Positions 9,730-20,173 of a stretch of DNA of 64,000 bases are shown here, one piece after another (position 1 is the first letter of the stretch; the number at the start of each line of letters is the position of its first letter). A program made the translations under genes and the position numbers. Source of the DNA: Paludibacteraceae bacterium (lineage in GTDB: Bacteria; Bacteroidota; Bacteroidia; Bacteroidales; Paludibacteraceae); assembly GCA_016283095.1 (NCBI GenBank), contig JAEEMG010000002.1, forward strand, positions 22,873 to 86,872, written 5' to 3'. The notes beneath the pieces are model-generated. The model was not told where the DNA came from and did no database searches. It saw only the letters and a program-made list of their open reading frames with translations.

Positions 9730-9999
9730 TTACTTCTTCTTGTTACCACCGTGACCTCTAAAGTTACGCGTCAAAGAGAATTCGCCAAGTTTGTGTCCTA
9801 CCATATTCTCTGTGACAAATACCGGAATAAACTTATTTCCGTTGTGAACTGCAATAGTATGTCCGACAAAATCCGGAGATATCATTGAAGCTCTAGCCCA
9901 TGTCTTGACTACAGACTTCTTGCCACTCTCGTTCATGGCAAGAACCTTCTTCTCAAGCTTAAGGTTGATATATGGACCTTTTTTTAATGAACGACTCAT
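9730..9999 (-). CDS. rpsS: 30S ribosomal protein S19
   Basis: 89 residues, starting [20 protein letters not shown], with the signature [21 protein letters not shown]19 sits in the 30S head next to S13. It lies 18 bp after rplB. Confidence 0.97.
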   Translation of the reverse strand: MSRSLKKGPYINLKLEKKVLAMNESGKKSVVKTWARASMISPDFVGHTIAVHNGNKFIPVFVTENMVGHKLGEFSLTRNFRGHGGNKKK

Positions 10000-10017
10000 A
10001 AAAATACTTTATTTCAA

Positions 10018-10842
10018 TTATTTCTTTCTTCTTTCAATTATGTACTTATCAGAAGCCTTCTTTGGTGAACGTGTCTTGTAACCCTTAGCCAAAAGACCCT
10101 TTCTTGATCTAGGATGTCCACCCGACTGACGACCTTCTCCACCACCCATTGGGTGATCTACTGGGTTCATACATACAGCACGAGTGCGAGGACGACGTCC
10201 TAACCAACGTGAACGACCTGCTTTACCTGATCTCTCTAGTGAGTGATCTGAGTTACCTACCGTACCAATTGTTGCCTTACAAGCACACAATATCTTACGA
10301 AGCTCTCCTGAAGGCAACTTTACGATTGCGTACTTACCCTCACGAGATGTTAACTGAGCAAAAGTACCTGCAGAACGTACAAGCGCAGCTCCCTGTCCTG
10401 GATGCAACTCCAAGTTGTGGATAACTGTACCTAGTGGAATGTCCTGCAATGGAAGCGAGTTACCTACCTCTGGCGCAGCATCAGCACCTGACATAAGCTT
10501 CTGACCAACCTGCAATCCCGCAGGAGCCAAAATGTAACGCTTCTCACCATCAGCGTAGAACAATAGAGCGATACGAGCCGAACGGTTTGGATCGTACTCG
10601 ATTGTCTTAACTACTGCTGGCACACCGTCTTTTTCTCTCTTAAAATCAATTACTCTGTACTTTCTCTTGTGACCACCACCGATGTAACGCATTGTCATCT
10701 TACCGACGTTGTTACGTCCACCAGTCTTTCTCATGCCTTTCACAAGAGATTTTTCTGGTGTGCTCGAGGTAATTGTCTCGAACGCACCAATAACTTTGTG
10801 TCTCTGCCCCGGTGTTGTGGGCTTAAATTTGCGAACTGCCAT
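10018..10842 (-). CDS. rplB: 50S ribosomal protein L2
   Basis: 274 residues. Two beta-barrel RNA-binding domains are followed by the signature [20 protein letters not shown], which contains the His important near the peptidyl transferase centre. It ends YIIERRKK. L2 is required for subunit association. It follows rplW by 6 bp. Confidence 0.98.
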   Translation of the reverse strand: MAVRKFKPTTPGQRHKVIGAFETITSSTPEKSLVKGMRKTGGRNNVGKMTMRYIGGGHKRKYRVIDFKREKDGVPAVVKTIEYDPNRSARIALLFYADGEKRYILAPAGLQVGQKLMSGADAAPEVGNSLPLQDIPLGTVIHNLELHPGQGAALVRSAGTFAQLTSREGKYAIVKLPSGELRKILCACKATIGTVGNSDHSLERSGKAGRSRWLGRRPRTRAVCMNPVDHPMGGGEGRQSGGHPRSRKGLLAKGYKTRSPKKASDKYIIERRKK

Positions 10843-10848
10843 TTTTTA

Positions 10849-11139
10849 TTAAATATTGCTATAAAAGTCTATTGCTTCACCCTCTTTCAATGTTACTAGG
10901 GCTTTCTTGTATGAAGGCATCTTACCTGCGATCACACCAGCTTTTGTATAACGTGACTTATTCTTGCCATCAACACGCATAGTATTGACTGACAAGACCT
11001 TAACGCCATACAAATCCTCAACTGCAGCTTTAATCTGCGACTTAGTAGCACTCATCACTACGCGGAATCCGTAGCGATTGTACTTATCCTGCAAACCAGT
11101 AACCTTCTCTGTTACGATTGGCTTTAATATGATCTCCAT
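10849..11139 (-). CDS. rplW: 50S ribosomal protein L23
   Basis: 96 residues, starting MEIILKPIVTEKVTGLQDKY. It contains VEDLYGVKVLSVNTMRVDGK, the family signature. L23 lies at the tunnel exit and is the docking site for trigger factor and SRP. Gap to rplD is 5 bp. Confidence 0.97.
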   Translation of the reverse strand: MEIILKPIVTEKVTGLQDKYNRYGFRVVMSATKSQIKAAVEDLYGVKVLSVNTMRVDGKNKSRYTKAGVIAGKMPSYKKALVTLKEGEAIDFYSNI

Positions 11140-11144
11140 TTCTT

Positions 11145-11774
11145 TTAATCCTTTAAAGTATTCTCTAGTTCTGCAAGAGCAGCCTCAGTTAAAAGCAAAC
11201 ACTTTGCATCCAAAATCTTATACGTATTAAGCTCATGTGTTAGCAACACCTGAGACTTCTGAAGATTCTTGGCTGACAAAGATACATTTTTATTTGGTTC
11301 TGACAAAACCAAAACGTTTTTCTTATCAGAAACCTTCAAATTTTCTGTAAAAGCAACGTAATCTTTTGTCTTTGGAGCCTCAAAATCGAAATTCTCTACA
11401 ACAATGATAGCGTTCTCTTTAGCCTTGTATGCCAATGCTGACTTACGTGCCAATTTCTTCACTTTCTTGTTCAACTTGAAAGAGTAATCTCTTGGCTGAG
11501 GTCCGAATACGCGCGCACCACCTACCAATACTGGTGAGTTGATATCTCCGCGACGTGCTCCACCGCCACCTTTCTGACGACCCAACTTCTTTGTACTACC
11601 TGAGATCTCGCTTCTCTCCTTTGACTTGTGAGTACCCTGACGATTGTTTGCCATGTACTGCTTTACAGCCAAGTAGATAACATGGTCATTTGGCTCAATT
11701 CCGAAAATTGAATCATTCAATGTGACCTTTCTTCCTGTCTCCTGTCCTTTTACGTTATATACGCTTAGTTCCAT
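11145..11774 (-). CDS. rplD: 50S ribosomal protein L4
   Basis: 209 residues. The tunnel extension carries [20 protein letters not shown] and [21 protein letters not shown]4 lines the exit tunnel with L22. In gamma-proteobacteria it regulates the S10 operon; nothing here shows that. Its start overlaps the stop of rplC by one base. Confidence 0.97.
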   Translation of the reverse strand: MELSVYNVKGQETGRKVTLNDSIFGIEPNDHVIYLAVKQYMANNRQGTHKSKERSEISGSTKKLGRQKGGGGARRGDINSPVLVGGARVFGPQPRDYSFKLNKKVKKLARKSALAYKAKENAIIVVENFDFEAPKTKDYVAFTENLKVSDKKNVLVLSEPNKNVSLSAKNLQKSQVLLTHELNTYKILDAKCLLLTEAALAELENTLKD

Positions 11775-12391
11775 TACTTATTTACAATTACAATTGAACC
11801 CTTAGCTCCTGGAAGTGAACCCTTCAAAACAAGGATGTTATTCTCAGGAATTACCTTTAACACTTGCAAGTTCTGAACTGTAACTTGCTCACCACCCTTA
11901 CGGCCAGCCATACGCATTCCTTTGAATACCTTTGCTGGGTACGAACAAGCACCGATTGAACCTGGAGCACGAAGACGGTTGTGCTGACCATGTGTAGACT
12001 GCTGTACTCCACCAAATCCGTGGCGCTTTACTACACCCTGGAAGCCCTTACCCTTAGATGTACCGATTACATCTACAAACTGAGCGTCCTCAAACAAATC
12101 TACAGTGATAACGTCACCTAGATTGTATTCCTTATCGAACTCTTTGAACTCGGCCAAGTGTCTCATTGGTGCTGTTGCAGCCTTCTTGAAATGACCCATC
12201 TCTGCTGCGTTTGTGTTCTTCTCCTTCTTCTCGTCGAAGCCCAACTGCAATGCAGCGTAACCATCATTTTCAATAGTCTTAATCTGTGTAACAACACAAG
12301 GACCTACTTCGATAACAGTGCATGGTACGTTCTTACCCTCGGCACTGAATACGGATGTCATTCCGATTTTCTTTCCTAATAATCCTGGCAT
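11774..12391 (-). CDS. rplC: 50S ribosomal protein L3
   Basis: 205 residues, starting [20 protein letters not shown]. The signature [19 protein letters not shown] precedes the finger segment that approaches the peptidyl transferase centre. L3 initiates 50S assembly. It follows rpsJ after 16 bp. Confidence 0.97.
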   Translation of the reverse strand: MPGLLGKKIGMTSVFSAEGKNVPCTVIEVGPCVVTQIKTIENDGYAALQLGFDEKKEKNTNAAEMGHFKKAATAPMRHLAEFKEFDKEYNLGDVITVDLFEDAQFVDVIGTSKGKGFQGVVKRHGFGGVQQSTHGQHNRLRAPGSIGACSYPAKVFKGMRMAGRKGGEQVTVQNLQVLKVIPENNILVLKGSLPGAKGSIVIVNK

Positions 12392-12407
12392 TTCTTTTCG
12401 ATTACTA

Positions 12408-12716
12408 TTAGTTTACCTTAATTTCTACATCAACTCCACTTGGAAGCTCCAACTTCATAAGTGCATCTACAGTCTTCTCTGTTGTGCAATAGATGTCAAT
12501 CAATCTCTTGAATGAAGAAAGCTGGAACTGCTCTCTTGACTTCTTGTTGACAAATGTTGAACGGTTGACTGTAAAAATACGCTTGTGTGTAGGTAGCGGA
12601 ATTGGACCACTTACAACAGCTCCCGTTGTCTTCACTGTCTTTACGATTTTCTCAGCTGACTTGTCTACCAAGTTGTGATCGTAAGACTTCAATTTAATTC
12701 TAATTCTTTGACTCAT
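12408..12716 (-). CDS. rpsJ: 30S ribosomal protein S10
   Basis: 102 residues with [20 protein letters not shown], the conserved loop of S10. It functions in the 30S head and, as NusE, in antitermination. It follows fusA directly with no tuf gene between, the Bacteroidota arrangement. The 75-bp gap to fusA holds a small hairpin. Confidence 0.97.
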   Translation of the reverse strand: MSQRIRIKLKSYDHNLVDKSAEKIVKTVKTTGAVVSGPIPLPTHKRIFTVNRSTFVNKKSREQFQLSSFKRLIDIYCTTEKTVDALMKLELPSGVDVEIKVN

Positions 12717-12757
12717 CGCTTTGAATCTATAATAAATAATTTAATCTCTTTGGAAAA

Positions 12758-12783
12758 GTGCGCCCTCATTTCTGAGGACACAC
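12758..12783 (-). terminator. Hairpin between fusA and rpsJ
   Basis: CCTCA at 12764-12768 pairs with TGAGG at 12773-12777 around 4 nt, with partial flanking GTG/CAC pairing. On the minus strand it follows the fusA stop by about 10 bp. Only a short T-run follows, so partial attenuation is more likely than full termination. This is a judgement from sequence shape. Confidence 0.3.
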
Positions 12784-12791
12784 TGTTTTTC

Positions 12792-14918
12792 TTATAGCAA
12801 GTCTACTCTACCCTTTGCCTCAGTTACTACCTGCTTTGCGATAGCTGTAGATACCTCTGCATAGTGTGAGAACTCCATTGATGAAGTTGCACGACCTGAT
12901 GTGATTGTACGCAACGATGTTACGTATCCGAACATTTCTGACAATGGAACTTTTGCCTTCACGATTCTAGCTCCTGAACGGCTTGTCTCCATTCCTTCTA
13001 CCTGTCCACGACGCTTGTTAAGGTCGCCGATAACATCTCCCATGTTCTCTTCTGGTGTCACAACCTCTAGCTTCATGATTGGTTCCATCAATACTGGACG
13101 TGCCTTTGCACATGCTGCCTTGAATGCTAGGTTGGCTGCGATTTCGAATGACAACTGGTCTGAGTCTACTGGGTGGTATGATCCATCAACTACGACTACC
13201 TTCAACTGGTCTACTGGGAAGCCTGCCAACACACCGTTCTTCATTGATGCAAGGAAGCCCTTCTGGATAGATGGGATAAACTCCTTAGGAATGTTACCTC
13301 CCTTAACGATATCCTCGAACTGAAGTGAACCCTGGAAGTCTGGATCAACTGGTCCAACCTTAACCACGATATCAGCGAACTTACCACGTCCACCTGACTG
13401 CTTCTTGTAAACCTCTCTGTGGTCAACTGTCTGAGTGATTGCCTCCTTGTAGTTAACCTGTGGACGACCCTGGTTACACTCTACCTTGAACTCACGACGT
13501 AGACGGTCGATGATGATATCAAGGTGAAGCTCACCCATACCTGAGATAACTGTCTGGCCTGACTGCTCGTCTGTCTTTACAGTAAATGTTGGGTCCTCCT
13601 CTGCAAGTTTTGCAAGTCCGATACCTAGCTTGTCGATATCAGCCTGTGACTTAGGCTCTACTGCGATACCGATAACTGGATCTGGGAACTCGATTGACTC
13701 AAGTACCATGTGCGACTTTTCGTCCTCTCCACATAGTGTATCACCTGTACGGATATCCTTGAATCCTACACCTGCACCTATATCTCCAGCGGCTACAACC
13801 TCAACTGGGTTCTGGTGGTTAGAGTGCATCTGGAACAAACGTGAGATACGCTCCTTCTTTCCTGAACGTGTGTTGAAGATATATGAACCAGCCTCTAGCT
13901 TACCAGAGTATACTCTGAAGAAGCAAAGACGTCCTACATATGGGTCTGTAGCGATCTTAAATGCAAGAGCACAAAGTGGCTCGTCCTCGTCTGGGTGACG
14001 AACGATCTTAACCTCTTCGTTTCCTACCTCAGAACCGATGATCTCTGGAGTGTCAAGTGGGCTTGGAAGGTATGAACAAACTGCGTCTAGCATAGTCTGA
14101 ACTCCCTTGTTCTTGAATGATGATCCACATACCATAGGGAAGATCTTCATTGCAAGTGTACCCTTACGGATAGCTGCCTTGATCTCATCCTCTGTGATTG
14201 AATCAAGATCACCCTCAAGGAACTTCTCCATGATTGTGTCATCACAATCAGAGACTGCCTCAAGCATCTTCTCTCTCCACTCGTTAGCCTCGTCTACTAG
14301 ATCAGCTGGGATATCCTCTACATCGTATGCAGCTCCCATTGTCTCATCATGCCAAACGATAGCCTTCATCTTTACTAGGTCGACAACACCCTTGAATGTC
14401 TCCTCAGCTCCGATTGGAATCTGGATAGGACATGGGTTAGCTCCTAGTACCTCTCTAACCTGAGCAACCACATCGAAGAAGTTTGCTCCAGAACGGTCCA
14501 TCTTGTTAACGTAGCAGATACGAGGAACATTGTACTTGTCAGCCTGACGCCATACAGTCTCAGACTGTGGCTCTACACCACCTACAGCACAGAAAGCTGC
14601 CACTGCACCGTCAAGGATACGAAGTGAACGCTCTACCTCTACTGTAAAGTCAACGTGTCCTGGAGTATCAATCAAGTTGATCTTGTACTTCTTGTCGTTG
14701 TACTTCCAGTATGTTGTTGTTGCAGCTGAAGTAATAGTGATACCACGCTCCTGCTCCTGAACCATCCAGTCCATTGTAGCTGCACCATCGTGAACCTCAC
14801 AGATTTTGTGTGTAACAATAGTGTAGAACAACATACGCTCTGCTGTTGTAGTCTTACCAGCATCGATGTGAGCCATGATACCGATATTTCTCGTATAATG
14901 CAAATCTGCTTTTGCCAT
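12792..14918 (-). CDS. fusA: Translation elongation factor EF-G
   Basis: 708 residues, a full-length five-domain translocase. GTPase motifs are complete: P-loop [15 protein letters not shown] at about residues 16-30, switch [10 protein letters not shown] near 87 and NKMD near 140. Domain IV is intact in the C-terminal half. EF-G drives tRNA-mRNA translocation and, with RRF, ribosome recycling. It lies between rpsG (36 bp) and rpsJ, as in the str operon. Confidence 0.98.
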   Translation of the reverse strand: MAKADLHYTRNIGIMAHIDAGKTTTAERMLFYTIVTHKICEVHDGAATMDWMVQEQERGITITSAATTTYWKYNDKKYKINLIDTPGHVDFTVEVERSLRILDGAVAAFCAVGGVEPQSETVWRQADKYNVPRICYVNKMDRSGANFFDVVAQVREVLGANPCPIQIPIGAEETFKGVVDLVKMKAIVWHDETMGAAYDVEDIPADLVDEANEWREKMLEAVSDCDDTIMEKFLEGDLDSITEDEIKAAIRKGTLAMKIFPMVCGSSFKNKGVQTMLDAVCSYLPSPLDTPEIIGSEVGNEEVKIVRHPDEDEPLCALAFKIATDPYVGRLCFFRVYSGKLEAGSYIFNTRSGKKERISRLFQMHSNHQNPVEVVAAGDIGAGVGFKDIRTGDTLCGEDEKSHMVLESIEFPDPVIGIAVEPKSQADIDKLGIGLAKLAEEDPTFTVKTDEQSGQTVISGMGELHLDIIIDRLRREFKVECNQGRPQVNYKEAITQTVDHREVYKKQSGGRGKFADIVVKVGPVDPDFQGSLQFEDIVKGGNIPKEFIPSIQKGFLASMKNGVLAGFPVDQLKVVVVDGSYHPVDSDQLSFEIAANLAFKAACAKARPVLMEPIMKLEVVTPEENMGDVIGDLNKRRGQVEGMETSRSGARIVKAKVPLSEMFGYVTSLRTITSGRATSSMEFSHYAEVSTAIAKQVVTEAKGRVDLL

Positions 14919-14954
14919 TTTTCCTAAATTGTTGAAGTGTTAAAACTAGATTGA

Positions 14955-15431
14955 TTAGAATCTGAAGTGAGCGAATGCACGGTTAGCCTCAGCCATCTTG
15001 TGCATATCTGCCTTTCTCTTAAACGCTCCACCCTGGTTGTTGTATGCGTCTGCGATCTCTGCAGCCAACTTATCTGCCATTGAACGGCCTGCTCTCTTAC
15101 GAGCAAAGATGATAAGGTTCTTCATAGAGATAGACTCTTTTCTCTCTGGACGAATCTCTGTAGGCACCTGGAATGTTGCACCACCAACACGGCGAGACTT
15201 AACCTCTACCTGTGGAGCTACGTTCTCTAGAGCCTTCTTCCAGATCTCTAGTGGCTCCTTCTCCTCGTTTGGAAGCTTGCTCTTAACATTCTCCAACGCT
15301 GAGTAGAAAATAGTATACGCTGTACTCTTCTTACCGTCGTACATCAAATGGTTAACAAAACGTGTTACCATTACTTCGTTAAAAATTGGATCTGGCAAAA
15401 TGATCCTCTTTTTAGGTTTTGCTTTTCTCAT
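14955..15431 (-). CDS. rpsG: 30S ribosomal protein S7
   Basis: 158 residues from [20 protein letters not shown]. The frame stays open 14 codons further upstream, but family members begin at this Met, so 15431 is chosen. The signature is [20 protein letters not shown], and the protein ends [10 protein letters not shown]7 nucleates the 30S head. About 150 bp separate it from rpsL, long for this operon; the gap has only weak stem-loops. Confidence 0.95.
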   Translation of the reverse strand: MRKAKPKKRIILPDPIFNEVMVTRFVNHLMYDGKKSTAYTIFYSALENVKSKLPNEEKEPLEIWKKALENVAPQVEVKSRRVGGATFQVPTEIRPERKESISMKNLIIFARKRAGRSMADKLAAEIADAYNNQGGAFKRKADMHKMAEANRAFAHFRF

Positions 15432-15579
15432 TTTCTTAAATCGTTTTTGTCTTGGTTGCTTCTGTCGCTTCAACGGCCCCTCTTGACCATTTACTCAACC
15501 CTCATCACGCTACCAGTAAAACTAAAACTTAGTTCTGTTTTTTACTTAAAAAGAATTTTGCTAGTCGGCAAGTCCGAAA

Positions 15580-15984
15580 TTACTTCTTACCCTTTGCTGG
15601 TGCTGCCTGTCCTGGCTTTGGACGCTTAGCTCCATACTTTGAACGTCTCTGAGTACGTCCGTTTACTCCTGCAGTATCCAATGTACCGCGAACGATGTGG
15701 TAACGTACACCCGGTAGGTCCTTAACACGACCACCACGTACCATCACGATTGAGTGCTCCTGTAGGTTGTGGCCTTCTCCTGGGATGTAGGCGTTAACCT
15801 CCTTCTGGTTTGTCAATCTCACACGCGCCACCTTACGCATTGCAGAGTTAGGCTTCTTTGGTGTTGTTGTATAAACACGCATGCAAACACCTCTTCTCTG
15901 TGGACATGAATCCAACGCAGGAGACTTACTCTTGTCTTCAAGACTAGCTCTTCCTTTTCTAACTAACTGTTGAATAGTAGGCAT
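15580..15984 (-). CDS. rpsL: 30S ribosomal protein S12
   Basis: 134 residues. Conserved stretches are [18 protein letters not shown] and [19 protein letters not shown]. The two lysines linked to streptomycin sensitivity (K43 and K89 here) are both the wild-type residue. S12 sits at the decoding centre. It is the first gene of the long ribosomal operon, about 45 bp behind a strong promoter match. Confidence 0.97.
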   Translation of the reverse strand: MPTIQQLVRKGRASLEDKSKSPALDSCPQRRGVCMRVYTTTPKKPNSAMRKVARVRLTNQKEVNAYIPGEGHNLQEHSIVMVRGGRVKDLPGVRYHIVRGTLDTAGVNGRTQRRSKYGAKRPKPGQAAPAKGKK

Positions 15985-16033
15985 TTTTGTTTTAACTTTT
16001 TAAATTTTTACTGATATTCTATCATTTAGAATG

Positions 16034-16064
16034 CAAAAATAGTCATATAATTTTACATGGCAAA
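16034..16064 (-). promoter_or_regulatory. Promoter of the ribosomal protein operon
   Basis: On the minus strand TTTG (16064-16061), a 19-nt spacer and TATTTTTG (16041-16034) match exactly the Bacteroidota sigma-ABfr pattern TTTG-N19-TAnnTTTG. The predicted start near 16028 gives a leader of roughly 44 nt before rpsL. Confidence 0.75.
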
Positions 16065-16464
16065 CAAAAATCGAGAAAAAAAGTCGTTATTTATCAACAT
16101 TTCAAAGATTTAGGTTTTTCACTCCTGTTTTAAAGTTTTTTCCCGTCTACAAAAACTTTCATTCAAAAATATATTGCATAACATAAAAATCATAACAAGC
16201 TAACTTACTTGAGCTCTCTTTAATTTATATGTATTCCCATATTATACTTACATAAATATTTCCATCATCTGCACAAACAAAGGATTTCTCAATGACACAA
16301 CCATTCTAAATCCGACGAGACAAATACCATAAAATGTGAAAAGAACTTAAAACCAGACTAAATCTTTCGTTTCATCCTTGCAAATCCAACTTTTTATCTT
16401 TTATTTTGTGATGATTTAATATTAACAACGAGAGGACAACCTCTATCTTTATTCTTTATTTATT
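16065..16464. other. Gene-free stretch between the divergent rpsL and DUF805 genes
   Basis: About 400 bp of AT-rich DNA. No tRNA, small ORF with a credible start, or repeat was recognised. It must carry the promoter for the DUF805 gene, but no clear -33/-7 pair was found. Confidence 0.5.
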
Positions 16465-16854
16465 ATGATCGATAATTTTAAAAAAGTCGTTTGCGACAAC
16501 TACGCAAACTTCTCCGGAAGAGCTAGGAGAAGCGAGTATTGGATGTACCTTTTGGCATACTGGATAATCAGCGTTGTACTTGGTATTGTTTTAGGTGTAG
16601 TCGGTGGAATCCTTGGTCTAGATGAACAATTAATTAGTGTGCCAATCTATGTCCTTGGTATTGCTCTACTACTTCCTTCTTTGGCAGTGGCAGTTCGCCG
16701 TTTGCACGATACTGATAAGAGCGGATGGTACATTCTTGTGACACTTATCCCTCTCATAGGTGGCATTTTATTTCTTGTTTGGGCAGTATCCGAAGGCACT
16801 GCAGGTCCTAACAAATATGGTGAGGATCCAAAGAGAAGCAAATTATTCGACTAA
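16465..16854 (+). CDS. DUF805 family membrane protein
   Basis: 129 residues. A short N-terminal cytoplasmic segment with the family pattern NYANFSGRARRSEYWMYLL is followed by three or four hydrophobic helices. The second DUF805 signature RRLHDTDKSGWY is present. These are small inner-membrane proteins (YhaH/YhaI type) with no established biochemical role. It stands alone, facing away from the ribosomal operon, and ends in a strong terminator. Confidence 0.88.
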   Translation: MIDNFKKVVCDNYANFSGRARRSEYWMYLLAYWIISVVLGIVLGVVGGILGLDEQLISVPIYVLGIALLLPSLAVAVRRLHDTDKSGWYILVTLIPLIGGILFLVWAVSEGTAGPNKYGEDPKRSKLFD

Positions 16855-16889
16855 GAAACAATCCGATTTTTCAGATATACAGAACACGA

Positions 16890-16919
16890 GGGAATGGATT
16901 TGTCCATTCCCTTTTTTTT
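16890..16919 (+). terminator. Rho-independent terminator of the DUF805 gene
   Basis: GGGAATGGA (16890-16898) and TCCATTCCC (16903-16911) form a perfect 9-bp stem with a TTTG loop, followed by eight T. It lies 35 bp after the stop codon. Confidence 0.9.
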
Positions 16920-16970
16920 CACAATCATCCAGAATCATTATATTAAAGACGGGTGCTCTGAAGAAACACA

Positions 16971-17003
16971 AAAAAATCCGCAACCTTCGATTGCGGATTT
17001 TTA
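16971..17003. terminator. Bidirectional terminator
   Basis: AAAAATCCGCAA (16972-16983) pairs perfectly with TTGCGGATTTTT (16991-17002) around 7 nt. A-run and T-run on the two sides let it work both ways. On the minus strand it follows the gene that stops at 17036. Confidence 0.85.
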
Positions 17004-17035
17004 TTATGCATTTCGCATTTATAACTCTTTATTCA

Positions 17036-18067
17036 TTAGAACGCCACATTGAACGACGTTGAGAACTGCCATCCTCGCAAATCATAATTATACTTGAACG
17101 GCAGATAGTAACTGCCTCGCAAATCCCACAATACGTAGCGGTTCTTGAACAATTCCACTCCTACGGTAGGGCTTACATAAATAGTCTTTGCGGATGATTC
17201 TTCTCCCCTGAACGCCATGAATCCGACATTGTATCCGGAATACATATTGAAACATTTTCTTGAGCCTCGTCCGAAATGACGGGAGTAGAAATCCTGGCCA
17301 AAACTGATGTTGAAGGCATCTGTAAGCGTGGTGGAATCTGCCGCAGCCACATCTCTTGCCTTAAACACACCAAGGGTTATAAATGTTTTTCCCCTAGTGA
17401 AAAGGTATTTCAGATTATATCCGTTATAATACTTCGCTGAGAATCCCGGTTTCGGATTTCCGACCATCAAGAAACTGTACTCGAATCCTGGCATGTTCAC
17501 GAAACGAACCTTCGTCTGTCTTGGTGTTGTCTCATCTCGCATCAGATAAAAATTCAGGTTGACGGTGCCGATAGAAGCATATCCTTCACTTAAATTCCTG
17601 TTTTTCTTTCTCAACGACTCACGTTTATCGTAAAGTTCACTTTCCAACTCCTCAGCTATGGAGTCGTTCTTGACTTTGGCCATTCTTGTCTCCAGCTCTT
17701 TAATGTCAGACTTCAGTCGCTCTATAGAAACAGATTGGTTCTCTATTTCACGCGAGAGATTCTTCGTCGTCTCTGTAGAGTTCAAAACCGCACATTTCCA
17801 CCCTTCCAATTGCTGTTTTATGGCGTTGTACTGGGCTTCTGTCATCACCACATTATAATAAACCTGCTCATAATTCTGTGTTTTCGAGTTGATCAACAAT
17901 GAGTTTTCGTTGATATACTGTTCTACCACAGGCACCACCTTGTCAAAATTAATAGAATACGTGTTTAGAGTTGCCTCCATATAAACGCTATCTCTTGACG
18001 TCTTCGCATTCAATGCTAATGGAAGTAATGCGACTAAAATATTGAGTAAAATTCTCTTGTAGTCCAT
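17036..18067 (-). CDS. Putative outer-membrane protein with DUF4349-like coiled-coil region
   Basis: 343 residues from MDYKRILLNILVALLPLALN, a signal peptide cut near NAK. The start at 18067 is preferred over an in-frame ATG 19 codons upstream because it gives a clean signal peptide. Residues of roughly 50-190 resemble DUF4349: a short sandwich with Tyr-rich strands, a long charged coiled coil (IERLKSDIKELETRMAKVKN region) and return strands. The C-terminal half is rich in alternating aromatic strands and ends in Phe (FSTSFNVAF), as outer-membrane beta-barrels do. Function unknown. The combined architecture is inference. Confidence 0.6.
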   Translation of the reverse strand: MDYKRILLNILVALLPLALNAKTSRDSVYMEATLNTYSINFDKVVPVVEQYINENSLLINSKTQNYEQVYYNVVMTEAQYNAIKQQLEGWKCAVLNSTETTKNLSREIENQSVSIERLKSDIKELETRMAKVKNDSIAEELESELYDKRESLRKKNRNLSEGYASIGTVNLNFYLMRDETTPRQTKVRFVNMPGFEYSFLMVGNPKPGFSAKYYNGYNLKYLFTRGKTFITLGVFKARDVAAADSTTLTDAFNISFGQDFYSRHFGRGSRKCFNMYSGYNVGFMAFRGEESSAKTIYVSPTVGVELFKNRYVLWDLRGSYYLPFKYNYDLRGWQFSTSFNVAF

Positions 18068-18193
18068 ATTTTGTATATAAAAAATTGCAACTTTTGTTGT
18101 TGATAACAAAAAAATCAAAAACAACTAAAATTTACTACAAACTTATGAATTTAAATCGACTATCACAAACAATCATAAAATATTAGTAACACT

Positions 18194-18223
18194 AAAAAAG
18201 GCATGCTAAAAAGCACACCTTTT
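18194..18223 (-). terminator. Terminator of the two-lipoprotein operon
   Basis: On the minus strand AAAAGG...TGCT pairs with AGCA...CCTTTT around a short loop with a 2x2 internal mismatch, then a run of T. It is about 36 bp past the stop at 18259. Confidence 0.7.
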
Positions 18224-18258
18224 CTAGTTTCATTAGTCAATATCAAAAATGACATAGA

Positions 18259-18729
18259 TTATTTCTTTCTCCACACATTCTGACCATGGTTCTCCATCTC
18301 TTTTGCGATATCAGACAAAGATGACTCAGAAAGTGAACAATATGTGTATGCAAAATTACTTGAACTTTTTGCCTCATCTGTCTGTAATGAAAATACGCGT
18401 GGACACTCAACATCTTCAATTGCAATCGGAACAAATGTTATCATTTTTGAATTGCATAAAATTGAAATGGAATCAAAGCCTACACTAGGTTTTCGTACAT
18501 AATTAGGATTGATTTCAACATCGCTTTTCATAGGAAAACTCATAGTATCAACTCTATCACCTCCTTTGGCATACCATATGATATCTATGGGATTTTCACC
18601 TGTATTTCTTATATTACACGACCCATGTTCAGGAGGATAATCATTTCCATCTTCAACATCTTTCTCGCACGAAGAGAAAAAACTACTCACTAACGTACCA
18701 ATGAGCAAATAACTGATCAATTTTTCCAT
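18259..18729 (-). CDS. Small lipoprotein overlapping the HELAH lipoprotein gene
   Basis: 156 residues with a lipoprotein signal (MEKLISYLLIGTLVSSFFSS then Cys21) and an acidic stretch after it, which in Bacteroidota often leads to surface export. No family was recognised. The first 47 bp overlap the 3' end of the upstream metalloprotease-like gene in another frame, so translation is probably coupled. A role as a partner of that protein is inference. Confidence 0.65.
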   Translation of the reverse strand: MEKLISYLLIGTLVSSFFSSCEKDVEDGNDYPPEHGSCNIRNTGENPIDIIWYAKGGDRVDTMSFPMKSDVEINPNYVRKPSVGFDSISILCNSKMITFVPIAIEDVECPRVFSLQTDEAKSSSNFAYTYCSLSESSLSDIAKEMENHGQNVWRKK

Positions 18730-20173
18730 TTTCCGTTGAATTATTTTTAATTTTCTTTATGTTAGCCTTAAAGTTAGACCAAGTTTTAGCACCTTTCAAT
18801 GCATTTTGAACTTGCAACAAAGTGTAACCAGAGACATAACTACTACATGTCCAAAGACCTCTAGCATCATTATCGATAAGATCATCCACTAATCCAGAAT
18901 AAATTCCATCATACCATATTCTTGAAAACTGCTTGTATTTGTCGTAGGTAAAATAGTTGGCCACACCAACAGTCCAAGCCTCTTTCACAGATTTCGATAC
19001 ATCACGGTATGTACTTTTGCCCACCACACGACAATGGATAGAGTGAGCCAACTCATGCACTGTAGTACCATATATTTGCATTGAATTACGCTCACGTCCA
19101 TTAGAATCATACCTATAGATATGAATTTCTGTAGAGCCATAAGTAGAATAATCACCTACTGCAGTACCATCATCTCTGTTTGAAGCCCTCATTTCAAGGC
19201 TTTCTTCTGGTCTTGAAAGTCCAGCGATATCGTCATAATAACAAAATTTTGCACCTCTAAAGATACTTGCATAATACCATTGTGTGGCATTATCAGATTT
19301 TGAGAAAGTCTTATTCACACTACTATGATTGTTTTGAATCACATAATCAGCCGTAGCCAATCCCGAAACAGGGCGAATTTTGAAATTGTCTCCTCTTTTC
19401 CACTCAATAGAATACTTACAGTCACTTCTCAACTTCACCGGACTCTTAAAGTATCCATTTTCATTCGTGACATTTGTATGAGTTGCTATATGGTATCTCA
19501 TACGAACCTGTACTCCAACCAAAGGAACAACACCAAGCTCAGTGTCTTCGTATTTCAAGTAGCCATCAGCATACCACTTGGAACCTCTTGTCTCCGATGG
19601 CTTGGCAGTATCTCCAGCAATCAAACATGCTTTTTCCTCTAACGATTCCCAAGAAATTGCAGAAGCTGAGCGTAAAGAAGATGATACCCCATCCTCTTCA
19701 AGATAAATTTCATCCAACACCTCATGCTCAACATCTGGAAGTTTATAGTTGATAGGAGCACAGACATACTGATACGTAGGTACTGTATCAGGAAGTGATG
19801 GATCATGATAATCTCCTCCTTCTCCAATCAACTCAACATCAAGTGGATAATTATAGAAGAAAAGAGAAGTATCCGCTTCCAATAATCTAAGTTCATTGAC
19901 ATTTTTAGGTGAAAATTTTAAATAAAGATGTGTTGGTTGTAAATTTCCACCAGATCTTGTTCCTCCTAATTCATCGAACGCTTGTTGCATTATTTTCAAA
20001 GAATAAGGATTGGTTATTTTCTTTCCTAATTTAAGTGTGCCATCTGATAGAGCTACCGCTCCCTCTTGATTTAAATCAGCATCTTCGACAAATTCATCCT
20101 GACAAGCAGAAAAAACAGGAAATAAGGACACGCAAAGAAACATTCTTCGCATTGACGTTAAATTAAACTTCAT
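18683..20173 (-). CDS. Lipoprotein with HELAH zinc-metalloprotease motif
   Basis: 496 residues. A signal peptide ends in lipobox FSAC (Cys24), followed by acidic residues typical of surface lipoproteins. A carboxypeptidase-regulatory-like segment around residues 215-250 (GVVPLVGVQVRMRYH) precedes the motif TTVHELAHSIHC near residue 370. HExxH with a downstream acidic residue is the gluzincin pattern, so proteolysis is plausible but unproven. The closest named family was not identified. It forms an operon with the overlapping small lipoprotein. Confidence 0.65.
   Translation of the reverse strand: MKFNLTSMRRMFLCVSLFPVFSACQDEFVEDADLNQEGAVALSDGTLKLGKKITNPYSLKIMQQAFDELGGTRSGGNLQPTHLYLKFSPKNVNELRLLEADTSLFFYNYPLDVELIGEGGDYHDPSLPDTVPTYQYVCAPINYKLPDVEHEVLDEIYLEEDGVSSSLRSASAISWESLEEKACLIAGDTAKPSETRGSKWYADGYLKYEDTELGVVPLVGVQVRMRYHIATHTNVTNENGYFKSPVKLRSDCKYSIEWKRGDNFKIRPVSGLATADYVIQNNHSSVNKTFSKSDNATQWYYASIFRGAKFCYYDDIAGLSRPEESLEMRASNRDDGTAVGDYSTYGSTEIHIYRYDSNGRERNSMQIYGTTVHELAHSIHCRVVGKSTYRDVSKSVKEAWTVGVANYFTYDKYKQFSRIWYDGIYSGLVDDLIDNDARGLWTCSSYVSGYTLLQVQNALKGAKTWSNFKANIKKIKNNSTENGKIDQLFAHWYVSE

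Noticed and set aside
284..15984. Many plus-strand ORFs of 60-140 codons across the ribosomal operon
   Set aside because: They are opposite-frame shadows of conserved ribosomal genes and have no independent motif or promoter.
15985..16464. Possible tuf or tRNA gene upstream of rpsL
   Set aside because: No ORF or cloverleaf was found in this stretch; only the operon promoter is recognisable.
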